From the NCBI GenBank assembly GCA_945787305.1, contig CALZIH010000052.1:1-15243 (forward strand): DNA of 15,243 bases, given 5' to 3'. The translations under genes and the position numbers were made by a program. Shown one piece after another: positions 7,013 through 14,002 of the stretch. The DNA is from an uncultured Desulfobulbaceae bacterium (GTDB lineage Bacteria; Desulfobacterota; Desulfobulbia; Desulfobulbales; Desulfobulbaceae). Under the pieces are notes generated by a model. That model was given only the letters and a program-made list of their open reading frames with translations. It searched no databases and had not been told where the DNA came from. How positions within the stretch are numbered: the first letter of the stretch is position 1; every line of letters starts with the position of its first letter.

Positions 7013-7427
7013 TCCCTCCCTTTTCAAACCAGGGCCTGGTAATATCCATCCCTTGTAATTCGTAAACAACCGCCTCTATCACCAGGTAGACCTCGGTATG
7101 TTTTCTGACGCAGCCAGTCAGGGTTTCACCGTGATGCCCCATGGCTGCATGGAGATGCAAGAGCGGTTTGTCTCCATCATAAAAAATCGATCCGACCCCA
7201 AGGACCTCGCGCGCATTTTCTACCTGTTGCCATACCGGCTCAGGCGGCATAACCGGTTGCTCCGGGCCGATGACAACATCGGCTGACAACAGGCCGCCGA
7301 AGAGCTGAAACCAGCCGCACCGAATTTTTTCTTTCTCGGCAAGTCCGTTCAGTCCCGCAAGGATATCTTCGCCATGGTCAAACCTGGCATAAAACACCCT
7401 TCCCACTTCACCTTGTGCATATTCCAT
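6984..7427 (-). CDS. PPC (DUF296) domain protein
   Basis: 147 residues, a single stand-alone PPC domain of normal length. The conserved pattern is clear: GEDILAGLNGLAEKEKIRCGWFQLFGG near the N-terminus; GVGSIFYDG; LHLHAAMGHHGETLTGCV, whose clustered His residues are the family's likely metal or ligand site; and HTEVYLVIEAVV. In plants the domain is fused to AT-hooks. The bacterial single-domain proteins are trimers without an assigned reaction, so I give no function. ACGGA ahead of the ATG is a modest ribosome binding site. It is the downstream neighbour of darP on the same strand, 127 bp away. Its 3' end carries one arm of a long hairpin shared with the convergent carboxylase operon. Confidence 0.85.
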   Translation of the reverse strand: MEYAQGEVGRVFYARFDHGEDILAGLNGLAEKEKIRCGWFQLFGGLLSADVVIGPEQPVMPPEPVWQQVENAREVLGVGSIFYDGDKPLLHLHAAMGHHGETLTGCVRKHTEVYLVIEAVVYELQGMDITRPWFEKGGINRPTFHKK

Positions 7428-7554
7428 TATTTTTTCCGTCAGTTATAGGTGGATACTGCTTTTTTCATTTCATGCATCCCGCTTGATGATATGCACTGTG
7501 GATTAAGGCTAGAGAATAACATCCGCAAGGAGAGAAGATAATTCACCTGTCGGT

Positions 7555-8094
7555 TCAAAGATCCCGATCGGCCTGTTCTTGTACTGCCCGCAGCAACCTG
7601 AAAATTTCACGGCTATGCCTGGGTTGCCTGGTACGGGCAAATATCGATGATAATCTGCTCAGAGCAATGATATCAACTGCGGGGAAGAGTTTTTCTATTT
7701 CCTGTATGGTTTCACTCTCCCAGGTTTCGGTGAGTTCCTGCTGCTCGCTCCGTAAAACTTTTCTCTTCTCTATGGCTTCCTCCAACAGACGGTCACGGAG
7801 ATATTCCAATTCATGAAAAGCCTTTTTTTGTTGCAGGGACGCTCCTTTTTTCTTTTCTAGAAAACCGTAGAGTTCTGTATTTTCTTCACTTTTCAACATC
7901 TTGGTGATATATTTAATCTGTCTTTTTCTGGCCCCGCCTTTAAGGGAGTGAACCTCAACAAACAGATCGACAATTTCCTGATCGCAAGGGAGTTTTTTTA
8001 CTTCCTGCCTGGGCAGGTCGACCAGTTCCCGTACCAGTTGTTCGACTTCTTTTATCCGTCGTTTCTGTTCAGATCGACTGAGTTGCATGGCCAT
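7555..8094 (-). CDS. darP: Ribosome biogenesis factor DarP/YjgA (DUF615)
   Basis: 179 residues, the usual DarP size, highly charged and helical with no membrane segment. Family features visible: SRSEQKRRIKEVEQLVRELVDLP at the N-terminus, the basic segment GGARKRQIKYITKMLKSE around 53-70, and the C-terminal SRLSSIFARTRQPRHSREIFRLLR. In E. coli DarP helps mature the 50S subunit, associating with late assembly intermediates. GAGGAA lies about ten bases before the first ATG (8094), and an in-frame ATG two codons later is too far from it. The upstream 281 bp is divergent with the alcohol dehydrogenase gene. The family is best known from beta- and gammaproteobacteria, so this is a divergent member; the motif match is nonetheless good. 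Confidence 0.85.
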   Translation of the reverse strand: MAMQLSRSEQKRRIKEVEQLVRELVDLPRQEVKKLPCDQEIVDLFVEVHSLKGGARKRQIKYITKMLKSEENTELYGFLEKKKGASLQQKKAFHELEYLRDRLLEEAIEKRKVLRSEQQELTETWESETIQEIEKLFPAVDIIALSRLSSIFARTRQPRHSREIFRLLRAVQEQADRDL

Positions 8095-8247
8095 AAATGC
8101 TATTCCTCATTTTCACACCAGGGTTAGTCTTTTTCTGGCGAAATATATCGTGTAGGCTATAGTGCATATTGAAAAATGTACTGTACTTTCACCTTGATCT
8201 TTTTGCAAGATACGCTCTACTCTACAGGCCAGACTATTACTCTATCC

Positions 8248-8256
8248 TGATAAAAT
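8248..8256 (+). promoter_or_regulatory. Candidate extended -10 promoter for the alcohol dehydrogenase gene
   Basis: TGATAAAAT fits an extended -10 (TG-N-TAtAAT), with no convincing -35 at the normal spacing, as is common for extended -10 promoters. It lies about 120 bp before the ATG, in the only intergenic region available to this gene. Transcription would begin near 8263, inside the palindrome described next. Confidence 0.4.
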
Positions 8257-8257
8257 A

Positions 8258-8270
8258 TCTCGTAACGAGA
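8258..8270. promoter_or_regulatory. Candidate operator: 13-bp perfect palindrome TCTCGTAACGAGA
   Basis: TCTCGT-A-ACGAGA is a perfect inverted repeat with a single central base. It lies immediately after the candidate -10 box, where a bound repressor would block initiation of the alcohol dehydrogenase transcript. No regulator gene is adjacent, so the binding protein is unknown, and a short palindrome can arise by chance. Confidence 0.3.
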
Positions 8271-8307
8271 ATCAAGAAATCCAGACAAAGGTGCCCAATC
8301 CACACCT

Positions 8308-8327
8308 ATCAAATCAAATCAAATCAG
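8308..8327 (+). repeat. Pentanucleotide tandem repeat (ATCAA x3 plus ATCAG)
   Basis: Three exact ATCAA units (8308-8322) and a fourth with one change (ATCAG, 8323-8327) lie in the leader of the alcohol dehydrogenase gene, between the candidate promoter and the ribosome binding site. Tracts like this can change length by slippage, but three to four units is short. Confidence 0.6.
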
Positions 8328-8375
8328 AAAAACAAGATTTTAACCTGAAATACAATATACCTTACAGGTGACCCA

Positions 8376-9545
8376 ATGACACTCGCACAGCCTTTTACCA
8401 TCACTCAACCGACACAGTTACACTTTGGTGCAGGCCTGATCAAATCTTTACCGCAAATTATTCAACAGGCCGGCGGAACAAAACCACTGCTCGTCCTGGA
8501 TCCCGGCCTGATCAATGCCGGCCTGGATACCAATGTCCGCAGTCCTCTTGATGACGCAGATATCAACTATACAGTCTACGACCGCATCGATCCTGAACCC
8601 GGTCTTCGGCTTGCAGATGCAGGAACCGAACTGGCCAAGGAGAATGGATGCGACTGCGTTGTCGGTGTAGGGGGAGGCTCAGCCATGGATGTGGCCAAGG
8701 CGATCAGTATTCTCCTGACAAATGGCGGCCAGGCGGTCGATTACCTGGGTCTTGACAAAATCAGCAAACCCGGGGTTCCGAAAATAATGGTTCCGACCTC
8801 AGCCGGAACCGGCGCTGAAGTTACCTTTACCGCTGTCTTTATCAACGAGGAAACAGGGTCCAAGGGAGGTATGAACGGTGATCCCCTCTACCCCGATGCA
8901 GCTCTCCTTGATCCTGAATTAACCCTGAGCCTGCCGCCGCATGTTACTGCCACAACCGGTATCGATGCCCTGACCCATGCCTTGGAGGCGTACACTTCCA
9001 TCCAGGCCCATCCTCTATCTGAAATGTATTCTATCAAGGCGATTGAACTCATTACCGAGAATATCAGAACAGCCTATGCCGATGGAAGAAATATCGAAGC
9101 ACGGTCAAATATGCTGCTGGGCAGCCTACTGGGCGGCAAGGCACTGGCCATTGCAGGTGTAGGCCTGGTTCATGCCATGGCCTACCCCCTAGGAGGAATG
9201 TTCGGCATACCCCATGGCCTGGCCAATGCTGTTCTGCTGCCCTATGTTACCGGTTATAACCTGATCGGAAACTTGCCAAAGCATGCGATTCTGGCCGAGA
9301 TTTTCGGCCAGGACGTTTCCGGCTTATCCCTTCGCGACGCAGCGGAAATCACCGTCGATGAGCTGCACCTTCTCAATGAGGATCTTAGCATCCCGCAAAG
9401 TCTGCGTGAGTTGAAAGTACCTATGGAGAAGCTGCCGGAAATGGCAGAAATAGCGTTGACAGTGGCGAGACCGGTTGAAAACAACCCGAGACAGCCCAAT
9501 AAGGACGACATCATAGCCATCTATCAAGAGGCAATGGAAGGATAG
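8376..9545 (+). CDS. Iron-containing (group III) alcohol dehydrogenase
   Basis: 389 residues, the standard length for Fe-ADH enzymes of the AdhB/butanol dehydrogenase/1,3-propanediol dehydrogenase group. Cofactor site: GGGSAMDVAKA at 99-109 and PTSAGTGAEVT at about 140-150. Metal ligands are all present: Asp197 and His201 in GIDALTHALEAYTS, His266 in GLVHAMAYPLGG, and His280 in GIPHG. It should interconvert an alcohol and an aldehyde with NAD(P)H in the cytoplasm. The substrate cannot be read from sequence; ethanol or another short-chain alcohol is plausible in a fermentative or sulfate-reducing anaerobe. AGGTG (8366-8370) five bases before ATG 8376 fixes the start. It stands alone between divergent darP and convergent coaBC, with its own promoter candidates. 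Confidence 0.93.
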   Translation: MTLAQPFTITQPTQLHFGAGLIKSLPQIIQQAGGTKPLLVLDPGLINAGLDTNVRSPLDDADINYTVYDRIDPEPGLRLADAGTELAKENGCDCVVGVGGGSAMDVAKAISILLTNGGQAVDYLGLDKISKPGVPKIMVPTSAGTGAEVTFTAVFINEETGSKGGMNGDPLYPDAALLDPELTLSLPPHVTATTGIDALTHALEAYTSIQAHPLSEMYSIKAIELITENIRTAYADGRNIEARSNMLLGSLLGGKALAIAGVGLVHAMAYPLGGMFGIPHGLANAVLLPYVTGYNLIGNLPKHAILAEIFGQDVSGLSLRDAAEITVDELHLLNEDLSIPQSLRELKVPMEKLPEMAEIALTVARPVENNPRQPNKDDIIAIYQEAMEG

Positions 9546-9558
9546 AAAGATACATTCC

Positions 9559-9593
9559 GGGACCACAATTTTAGAGTGTAAGAATGTGGTCCC
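9559..9593. terminator. Hairpin between convergent alcohol dehydrogenase and coaBC genes
   Basis: GGGACCACA (9559-9567) pairs perfectly with TGTGGTCCC (9585-9593) around a 17-nt loop. The stem begins 14 bp after the alcohol dehydrogenase stop, and its right arm lies inside the last codons of coaBC. No long T-run follows on either strand. Its position makes a bidirectional terminator the simplest reading. Confidence 0.65.
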
Positions 9594-10791
9594 AGATTCG
9601 GTTCGCGGTTTCCGTCTTCGTCAGTAGCTGGAGTTGTTGACTGCCCTTTTTATCGACCAAGGTCACCTGGTTAGTGTCCACATCAAAACCTGTAGATTCT
9701 CCAAGAATGTCATTGACAACGATAAGATCAGCTTGTTTCTGTTGCAACTTTCGCCGCCCCTCCTGCTCGTGGTTCTGACTCTCGGCAGCAAAACCGACCA
9801 GCAGGGAACCTGATTTACTTTTCTCACCCAATTCTGCGAGGATATCAGGATTGAGTTCAAGCTCTATCCGCTGCTGGGCACTGCTTTTTTTAATTTTCTG
9901 AGTATGGTAGCTTTTCGGTTTGAAATCTGCGACCGCAGCGGCCTTGACCACGATATCAGCTTGTTTTGCCTGAGCAAGAACCTGTTCCCTCATTTCATGG
10001 GCGGTGGTTACGGAAAGTGTTGTGACAAAGTGTGGAGGCGCGAGTGCAACCGGACCACTGACGAGTATGACTTCTGCACCCCTGCGGGCGGCAGTGCGGG
10101 CAAGCGCATACCCCATCTTACCACTTGAACGGTTACTTAAATATCGTGCGGGATCAAGGGGCTCTCTGGTGGGGCCGGCGGTAATCACCACCTTCTTACC
10201 GGCTAAATCCTGGGGGCATAAAATGGAAAGTATGGCTTCCCGGACATGTTGCCAATCAGGCAGACGACCCGAACCTTCTTCTCCGCAGGCCAGCATACCG
10301 CAGTCGGGGGAGACAACGTGATAACCAACATCCTGTAACCTTTTGATATTATCTTGAGTTACCGGATTGGTCAACATGTGACTGTTCATGGCCGGACAAA
10401 CAATCACGGGAATCTTGGCGGCCAGGACGACCGTAGAAAGCAGGTCATCAGCCATGCCATGGGCCAGCCTGGCAATCGTCTGGGCTGTGGCCGGGCCAAT
10501 CAGAATAAAATCTGCTGATCGCGACAAATTGATATGGGCCATCAACTTGTCCGGTTCCTCATCGAACATATCCCTAAAGACAGGATTACCAGAGAGCGCA
10601 CCAAAGGTCAGTGAGGAAACAAAGCGTTCAGCTGTCCCGGTCATGAGCACCGTCACATCGACGGATTCAGTGATCATTTCGCGCACCCAGCCGGCGGCCT
10701 TGAATGCGGCGATGGAACCGGTAACCCCCAAAAGGGCTCGTTTACCAACCAATGTCGATGGAATTACTACCGGTTCTTCGACGGGCGCCAT
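9571..10791 (-). CDS. coaBC: Bifunctional phosphopantothenoylcysteine decarboxylase / phosphopantothenate-cysteine ligase
   Basis: 406 residues, full length for bacterial CoaBC. It makes 4'-phosphopantetheine from 4'-phosphopantothenate and cysteine in coenzyme A synthesis. CoaC half (about 15-190): GVTGSIAAFKA flavin-binding segment, catalytic His86 (AHINLSRSAD), PATAQTIARLAHGMADDLLST, PAMNSHM with Asn136, and the flap cysteine Cys169 in MLACGEEGSGRLP. CoaB half from about 195: KKVVITAGPTREPLDPARYLSNRSSGKMG, then KAAAVADFKP and the KIKK basic segment, with GFAAES near the end. It is the last gene of a minus-strand operon and starts 17 bp after the lipoprotein stop. The ribosome binding site is weak, so translational coupling is possible. 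Confidence 0.95.
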   Translation of the reverse strand: MAPVEEPVVIPSTLVGKRALLGVTGSIAAFKAAGWVREMITESVDVTVLMTGTAERFVSSLTFGALSGNPVFRDMFDEEPDKLMAHINLSRSADFILIGPATAQTIARLAHGMADDLLSTVVLAAKIPVIVCPAMNSHMLTNPVTQDNIKRLQDVGYHVVSPDCGMLACGEEGSGRLPDWQHVREAILSILCPQDLAGKKVVITAGPTREPLDPARYLSNRSSGKMGYALARTAARRGAEVILVSGPVALAPPHFVTTLSVTTAHEMREQVLAQAKQADIVVKAAAVADFKPKSYHTQKIKKSSAQQRIELELNPDILAELGEKSKSGSLLVGFAAESQNHEQEGRRKLQQKQADLIVVNDILGESTGFDVDTNQVTLVDKKGSQQLQLLTKTETANRIWDHILTL

Positions 10792-10808
10792 AAAGTTTCT
10801 TGACAGTC

Positions 10809-11306
10809 TTACTGGCTGACAGCCTCACCAAAAGGATTGAGAGATGCGGCAGCGGTCTTATCGATGGTCACATAGAGGGTCAGAGACGTTTTTCCGAATT
10901 TATCATCAACAATAACCATCATGCAGGTCTTGTTCGGTTTAACAAAGGCAAGCATGACATCCTTGGATGTAACTTCACCGACGAGTTTCCATTTATTGTC
11001 CCGCATGGAAGTGCTCATAAAATCTTTGAGCGAAATAACTTCCACTTTGCCTGTATACAACCAGACACCGCCTCGAAAGGATTCGGTCTTGATTGAGGTT
11101 GATTTTTCCCGGTTCCACTCCAGATCGGTCGGCAGGACAATATCCTGAATATCGTCTGCAAAACCTGAAACCGGCGGCAGAGCATTATCCCCAGGTTCAA
11201 CCTCTGTTTGCCCCCCCATTGGTCCGGTGGCACAACCACCGATAAAAAGCAACGCGGTCACAAGCATAACGGCCAGAATTGTTGAACTGCTGCAGCATTT
11301 CTTCAT
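10809..11306 (-). CDS. Predicted outer-membrane lipoprotein of unknown family
   Basis: 165 residues with a clear type II signal peptide: MKK, a hydrophobic stretch at about 9-22, and a lipobox ending IGGC with the lipidated residue Cys25. Ala at +2 suggests sorting to the outer membrane. The mature part has a Pro/Gly-rich linker to about residue 45, then one compact mixed alpha/beta domain. That domain contains WLYTGKVEVISLKDFMSTSM, a WKLVGE segment and a strand-rich end. The pattern of strand, helix and paired strands recalls small periplasmic lipoprotein domains, but I cannot place it in a named family. AAGGAG with eight-base spacing before ATG 11306 is the best ribosome binding site in the operon, directly after the nitroreductase stop (12-bp gap). 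Its link to the coaBC function, if any, is unclear. Confidence 0.85.
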   Translation of the reverse strand: MKKCCSSSTILAVMLVTALLFIGGCATGPMGGQTEVEPGDNALPPVSGFADDIQDIVLPTDLEWNREKSTSIKTESFRGGVWLYTGKVEVISLKDFMSTSMRDNKWKLVGEVTSKDVMLAFVKPNKTCMMVIVDDKFGKTSLTLYVTIDKTAAASLNPFGEAVSQ

Positions 11307-11318
11307 GTGTTTTCTCCT

Positions 11319-11834
11319 TTACAATCTTTTTAGAATAAATTCGGAAAGAGGGTTTCGTCGGGATTGTTGATTGTGGTTACGAGGATGCCCAATGGCAAGC
11401 AGGGCCATGAGGTCAAAGCGATCATCAAGGCCAAGAACAGTATTTACCTGTTTTTTATTTTTCAGTATTTGTCCAAGCCAAACCGCGCCGAGTTCCAGTT
11501 CTTCCGTACAAAGCAACATATTTTGAATACATGCGCCTGCAGCCTGATGGTCCTTAACCTCATCATACATTTTTTCGGTATCAAGATAGACGGCTATAAG
11601 AGCCGGCGCCCCTTGAACAATGTGACTGTAATGGGTAAGAGTCGCGAGTTCATCCCTGATCCCTTTGTCCTTGATGAGAACAAACCGCCAAGGTTGATTA
11701 TTGAGACCGGAGGGGGCCCAGATCCCTGCGGTTACAATTGCTTCTAACTTCTCTGTACTTACAGGCTCCGCAGTAAACTCACGGATACTGCGACGACATA
11801 AGATCGCATCAAATATGGGCGTATTCGGCTGCAT
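11319..11834 (-). CDS. Nitroreductase-family FMN oxidoreductase
   Basis: 171 residues, matching the short FMN-dependent nitroreductase group. FMN-binding RRSIREF is at 14-20, APSGLNNQPWRF at about 40-51, the dimer/cofactor helix with AAGACIQNMLLC in the middle, and GLGAVWLGQ-like LGAVWLGQ after it. The C-terminal AIGHP is typical. It would use NAD(P)H to reduce a quinone, nitro compound or flavin-linked substrate; the true substrate is unknown. The start is taken as ATG 11834 because TAGGT lies seven bases before it; a TTG two codons earlier is too close to that site. It is the first gene of the operon leading to the lipoprotein and coaBC, under the duplicated promoter. Confidence 0.9.
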   Translation of the reverse strand: MQPNTPIFDAILCRRSIREFTAEPVSTEKLEAIVTAGIWAPSGLNNQPWRFVLIKDKGIRDELATLTHYSHIVQGAPALIAVYLDTEKMYDEVKDHQAAGACIQNMLLCTEELELGAVWLGQILKNKKQVNTVLGLDDRFDLMALLAIGHPRNHNQQSRRNPLSEFILKRL

Positions 11835-11867
11835 GGTCAATACCTATTTTTTTCTTTATAACCGGTA

Positions 11868-11924
11868 GATGTAAAAGAATAGACTTACCTTGTCAACTGT
11901 AAAAGAATAGACTTACCTTGTCAA
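11868..11924 (-). promoter_or_regulatory. Tandemly duplicated sigma-70 promoter for the nitroreductase-lipoprotein-coaBC operon
   Basis: On the minus strand a consensus -35 TTGACA occurs twice, at 11924-11919 and 11896-11891. With 17-bp spacing the -10 boxes are TACAGT (11901-11896) and TACATC (11873-11868). The -10 of the distal copy abuts the -35 of the proximal copy. The arrangement lies 34-90 bp upstream of the nitroreductase ATG. The -35 match is perfect, while the -10 matches are only 4/6 and 3/6. Confidence 0.55.
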
Positions 11925-11925
11925 C
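11870..11925. repeat. Perfect 28-bp tandem duplication
   Basis: The 28 bp at 11870-11897 are repeated without a single change at 11898-11925. The unit begins TGTAAAAGAATAG and ends CTTGTCAAC. Perfect identity in non-coding DNA suggests a recent duplication. It contains the promoter elements described separately. Confidence 0.95.
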
Positions 11926-12018
11926 AATCATCGCCTAATTTTCCAAGCCTTGCTTTGTTTCTTGCCACTAATCTGCCCATCTGGTATGAAGGGGCACAAA
12001 AATAATCAGGATAGAAGA

Positions 12019-12822
12019 ATGTTTTCAGCAGAAAGGACACAAAAAATAGAACTCATCGACTCGCATTGTCATCTTGACATGGAGGCCTATGCATCAGACC
12101 TTAACCTGGTAATCCAGCAGGCGCTCGATGCCGGGGTCAGTGAAATCATCACCATCGGGATAAACCCGGCCAGTTCGCAGATGGCAGTGCAGCTGGCTGA
12201 ACAGTATCCTTCTGTCTACGCGACTGTCGGTATTCACCCCCATGATGCGGACACGGTAAACGAAAACGACATGAAGAATATTGCCCGACTTGCCGGTCAC
12301 CACAAAGTGGTTGGCTACGGTGAAATCGGTCTTGATTATGCCAAGCTGTATTCACCCAAAGATACCCAGCAAGAGATATTTATCCGCCAATTACATCTGG
12401 CAAAAGAACTCGGACTTCCTGTAATTATCCATGACAGGGATGCCCATGAAGACACGCTGCGCCTGCTCAAGGACGCTGCACCGTTTCCGGCCGGCGGTGT
12501 CATGCACTGTTTTTCAGGAGACATTGAACTCGCCGGCTTGGTGATAGGCCTTGGATTCTTCATTTCCATTCCCGGCATTGTCACTTTTAAGAATGCTGTT
12601 GCCCTGCAACAGGTTGCCAGGGAGATACCGTTACAGTCCATGCTGATTGAGACGGACGGCCCCTTTTTAGCACCGGTCCCCTACCGGGGTAAACGAAATG
12701 CACCGGGCCTGTTAATCCACACGGCAAAAAAAATAGCCCAATTGCGCAATACGCCCCTGGACAAGGTTGCCAAGCAGACAACCGCCAACACCAGAACCCT
12801 TTTCAAGTTGCCGGTATCTTGA
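12019..12822 (+). CDS. tatD: TatD-family metal-dependent deoxyribonuclease/hydrolase
   Basis: 267 residues, typical of TatD/YcfH/YabD proteins of the amidohydrolase fold. Metal-site residues follow the family order: His16 and His18 (DSHCHLD), Glu102 (GEIGLDY), His138 (IIHDRDAHE), His163 (MHCFSGD) and Asp213 (IETDGPFLAP). Characterised members are 3'-5' exonucleases on DNA or RNA with roles in repair and RNA quality control. Start ATG 12019 is chosen because AGGA (12008-12011) lies seven bases upstream and alignment with relatives begins shortly after; the frame stays open to 11950 without support. It is followed after a single base by yggS, so the pair is probably translationally coupled. Confidence 0.93.
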   Translation: MFSAERTQKIELIDSHCHLDMEAYASDLNLVIQQALDAGVSEIITIGINPASSQMAVQLAEQYPSVYATVGIHPHDADTVNENDMKNIARLAGHHKVVGYGEIGLDYAKLYSPKDTQQEIFIRQLHLAKELGLPVIIHDRDAHEDTLRLLKDAAPFPAGGVMHCFSGDIELAGLVIGLGFFISIPGIVTFKNAVALQQVAREIPLQSMLIETDGPFLAPVPYRGKRNAPGLLIHTAKKIAQLRNTPLDKVAKQTTANTRTLFKLPVS

Positions 12823-12823
12823 G

Positions 12824-13516
12824 ATGACAACGATCTGCAATAACCTCAAAAAAATACAGGCAAATATAACCATTGCCGCCGAGCGAAGCGGGCGACCTGC
12901 CGGTGCCGTGCAACTGATTGCTGTTTCCAAACGTATGGATAGCGGCAAGATCCATCAGGCAATAGCCTGTGGGCAATATATTTTTGGAGAAAATTATCTA
13001 CAGGAAGCGCAGCAAAAACTACCCATTCTCGACGACAATCTCCGTTGGCACTTTATCGGTCATCTGCAGAGTAACAAAGCAAGACTTGCGGTGAAACTTT
13101 TTGACGTCATTGAAACTGTCGACCGAATCAAAATTGCCAGGGCAATTGATCAACACGCCGCAGCATTAAACAGGGACCTGCGTATCCTTGTCCAGGTCAA
13201 CATCGGTAGGGAAAAACAAAAGCATGGGGTATTGCCGGAGGACACGGAAGAGTTGCTGGAGTCGATCAGACAGACAACACGCCTCACAGTATCGGGACTG
13301 ATGGGGATGCCTCCATGGTCGAAAGATCCGGAGACCAGCCGAAAATATTTCAGGGAACTGAAGGAACTCTCTGTTCTCCTGTCAAAACAGGAGTTGTTTT
13401 CAGATAATAATAATGTTGAGCTTTCGATGGGAATGTCGTCTGACTATGTTGTTGCCATTGAAGAGGGGGCGACAATGGTTCGGGTTGGAACAGCTCTCTT
13501 CGGCCGGAGAGAATAA
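12824..13516 (+). CDS. yggS: YggS/PLPBP-family pyridoxal-phosphate homeostasis protein
   Basis: 230 residues, the standard size for this alanine-racemase-like single TIM barrel. The PLP lysine is Lys36 in IAVSKRMDSGKI, the same position as in E. coli YggS. Further family motifs: IFGENYLQEAQQKL, WHFIGHLQSNKA, LVQVNIG..KHG, GLMGMPP, and the phosphate-binding end MGMSSDYVVAIEEGATMVRVGTALFG. It binds PLP without known catalysis and keeps vitamin B6 and amino-acid pools in balance. ATG 12824 follows the tatD TGA by one base with no good ribosome binding site of its own, so re-initiation after tatD is likely. A strong hairpin ends the unit. Confidence 0.95.
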   Translation: MTTICNNLKKIQANITIAAERSGRPAGAVQLIAVSKRMDSGKIHQAIACGQYIFGENYLQEAQQKLPILDDNLRWHFIGHLQSNKARLAVKLFDVIETVDRIKIARAIDQHAAALNRDLRILVQVNIGREKQKHGVLPEDTEELLESIRQTTRLTVSGLMGMPPWSKDPETSRKYFRELKELSVLLSKQELFSDNNNVELSMGMSSDYVVAIEEGATMVRVGTALFGRRE

Positions 13517-13519
13517 GAA

Positions 13520-13555
13520 GGGCTGTTTAAAAGTTAATTACCTTTTAAACAGCCC
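13520..13555. terminator. Strong 14-bp hairpin between convergent yggS and the PxxKW gene
   Basis: GGGCTGTTTAAAAG (13520-13533) and CTTTTAAACAGCCC (13542-13555) pair perfectly around an 8-nt loop, starting four bases after the yggS stop. A-rich rather than T-rich sequence follows on the plus strand. Read from the minus strand it would lie 15 bp after the PxxKW stop. Bidirectional termination is the likely role. Confidence 0.75.
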
Positions 13556-13569
13556 AATATAATAAAAAA

Positions 13570-13821
13570 CTACCCTCTTCGTGAAGAAGAAGCGCGCTTT
13601 GCAGCTTTCAGTGGATTGATTCGCACCTTCACTACTTTAATTTCCGGTTTTGCGTGGGTGGCAAAGTTACACATTCCAAGCCGCCACTTTGCGGCAGGAT
13701 TTAAGTATGTTTTACAATAAGTTGCACCTTCTTCACTTATCACCCGTTCACAGCCGTCGCACTTCTCAATGATCGGTTGAAACTGTCCTGCACTATAATT
13801 AATTTCCTTTCCGGCCTGCAT
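13570..13821 (-). CDS. PxxKW-family small cysteine-rich protein
   Basis: 83 residues with four cysteines: the pair C21-D-G-C24, then Cys36 and Cys51, spaced like a zinc or iron-sulfur site. The motif PAAKW at 42-46 and MCNFATH at 50-56 match the PxxKW cysteine-rich family as I recall it, found mainly in sulfate-reducing and related Desulfobacterota. The C-terminus is strongly basic (NPLKAAKR then SRRG), which might favour nucleic-acid contact. The function is unknown. The start is fixed by CAGGAGG eight bases before ATG 13821; the nine extra codons upstream have no ribosome binding site. It is a single gene, convergent with yggS and divergent from pilC. Confidence 0.82.
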   Translation of the reverse strand: MQAGKEINYSAGQFQPIIEKCDGCERVISEEGATYCKTYLNPAAKWRLGMCNFATHAKPEIKVVKVRINPLKAAKRASSSRRG

Positions 13822-14002
13822 CTTGCCAACCTCCTGTAAAAATATCAATTTCCCCTTGAATCAGAGAATTATTTTCCATACAATAAATTTAGTGTTTACA
13901 ACGTATCTTGTTGAAGAGGTAATTATATAAAAATAAATCGGCTGCCTGTCAACCAATTATCTGCTCAAACTTCACTGGTTGCACTCGGCATGGAGAAAAT
14001 GT

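Noticed and set aside
13896..13950. TTTACA ... TATATA promoter for pilC
   Set aside because: The spacing between the boxes is far from 17 bp; no acceptable sigma-70 or sigma-54 match was found.
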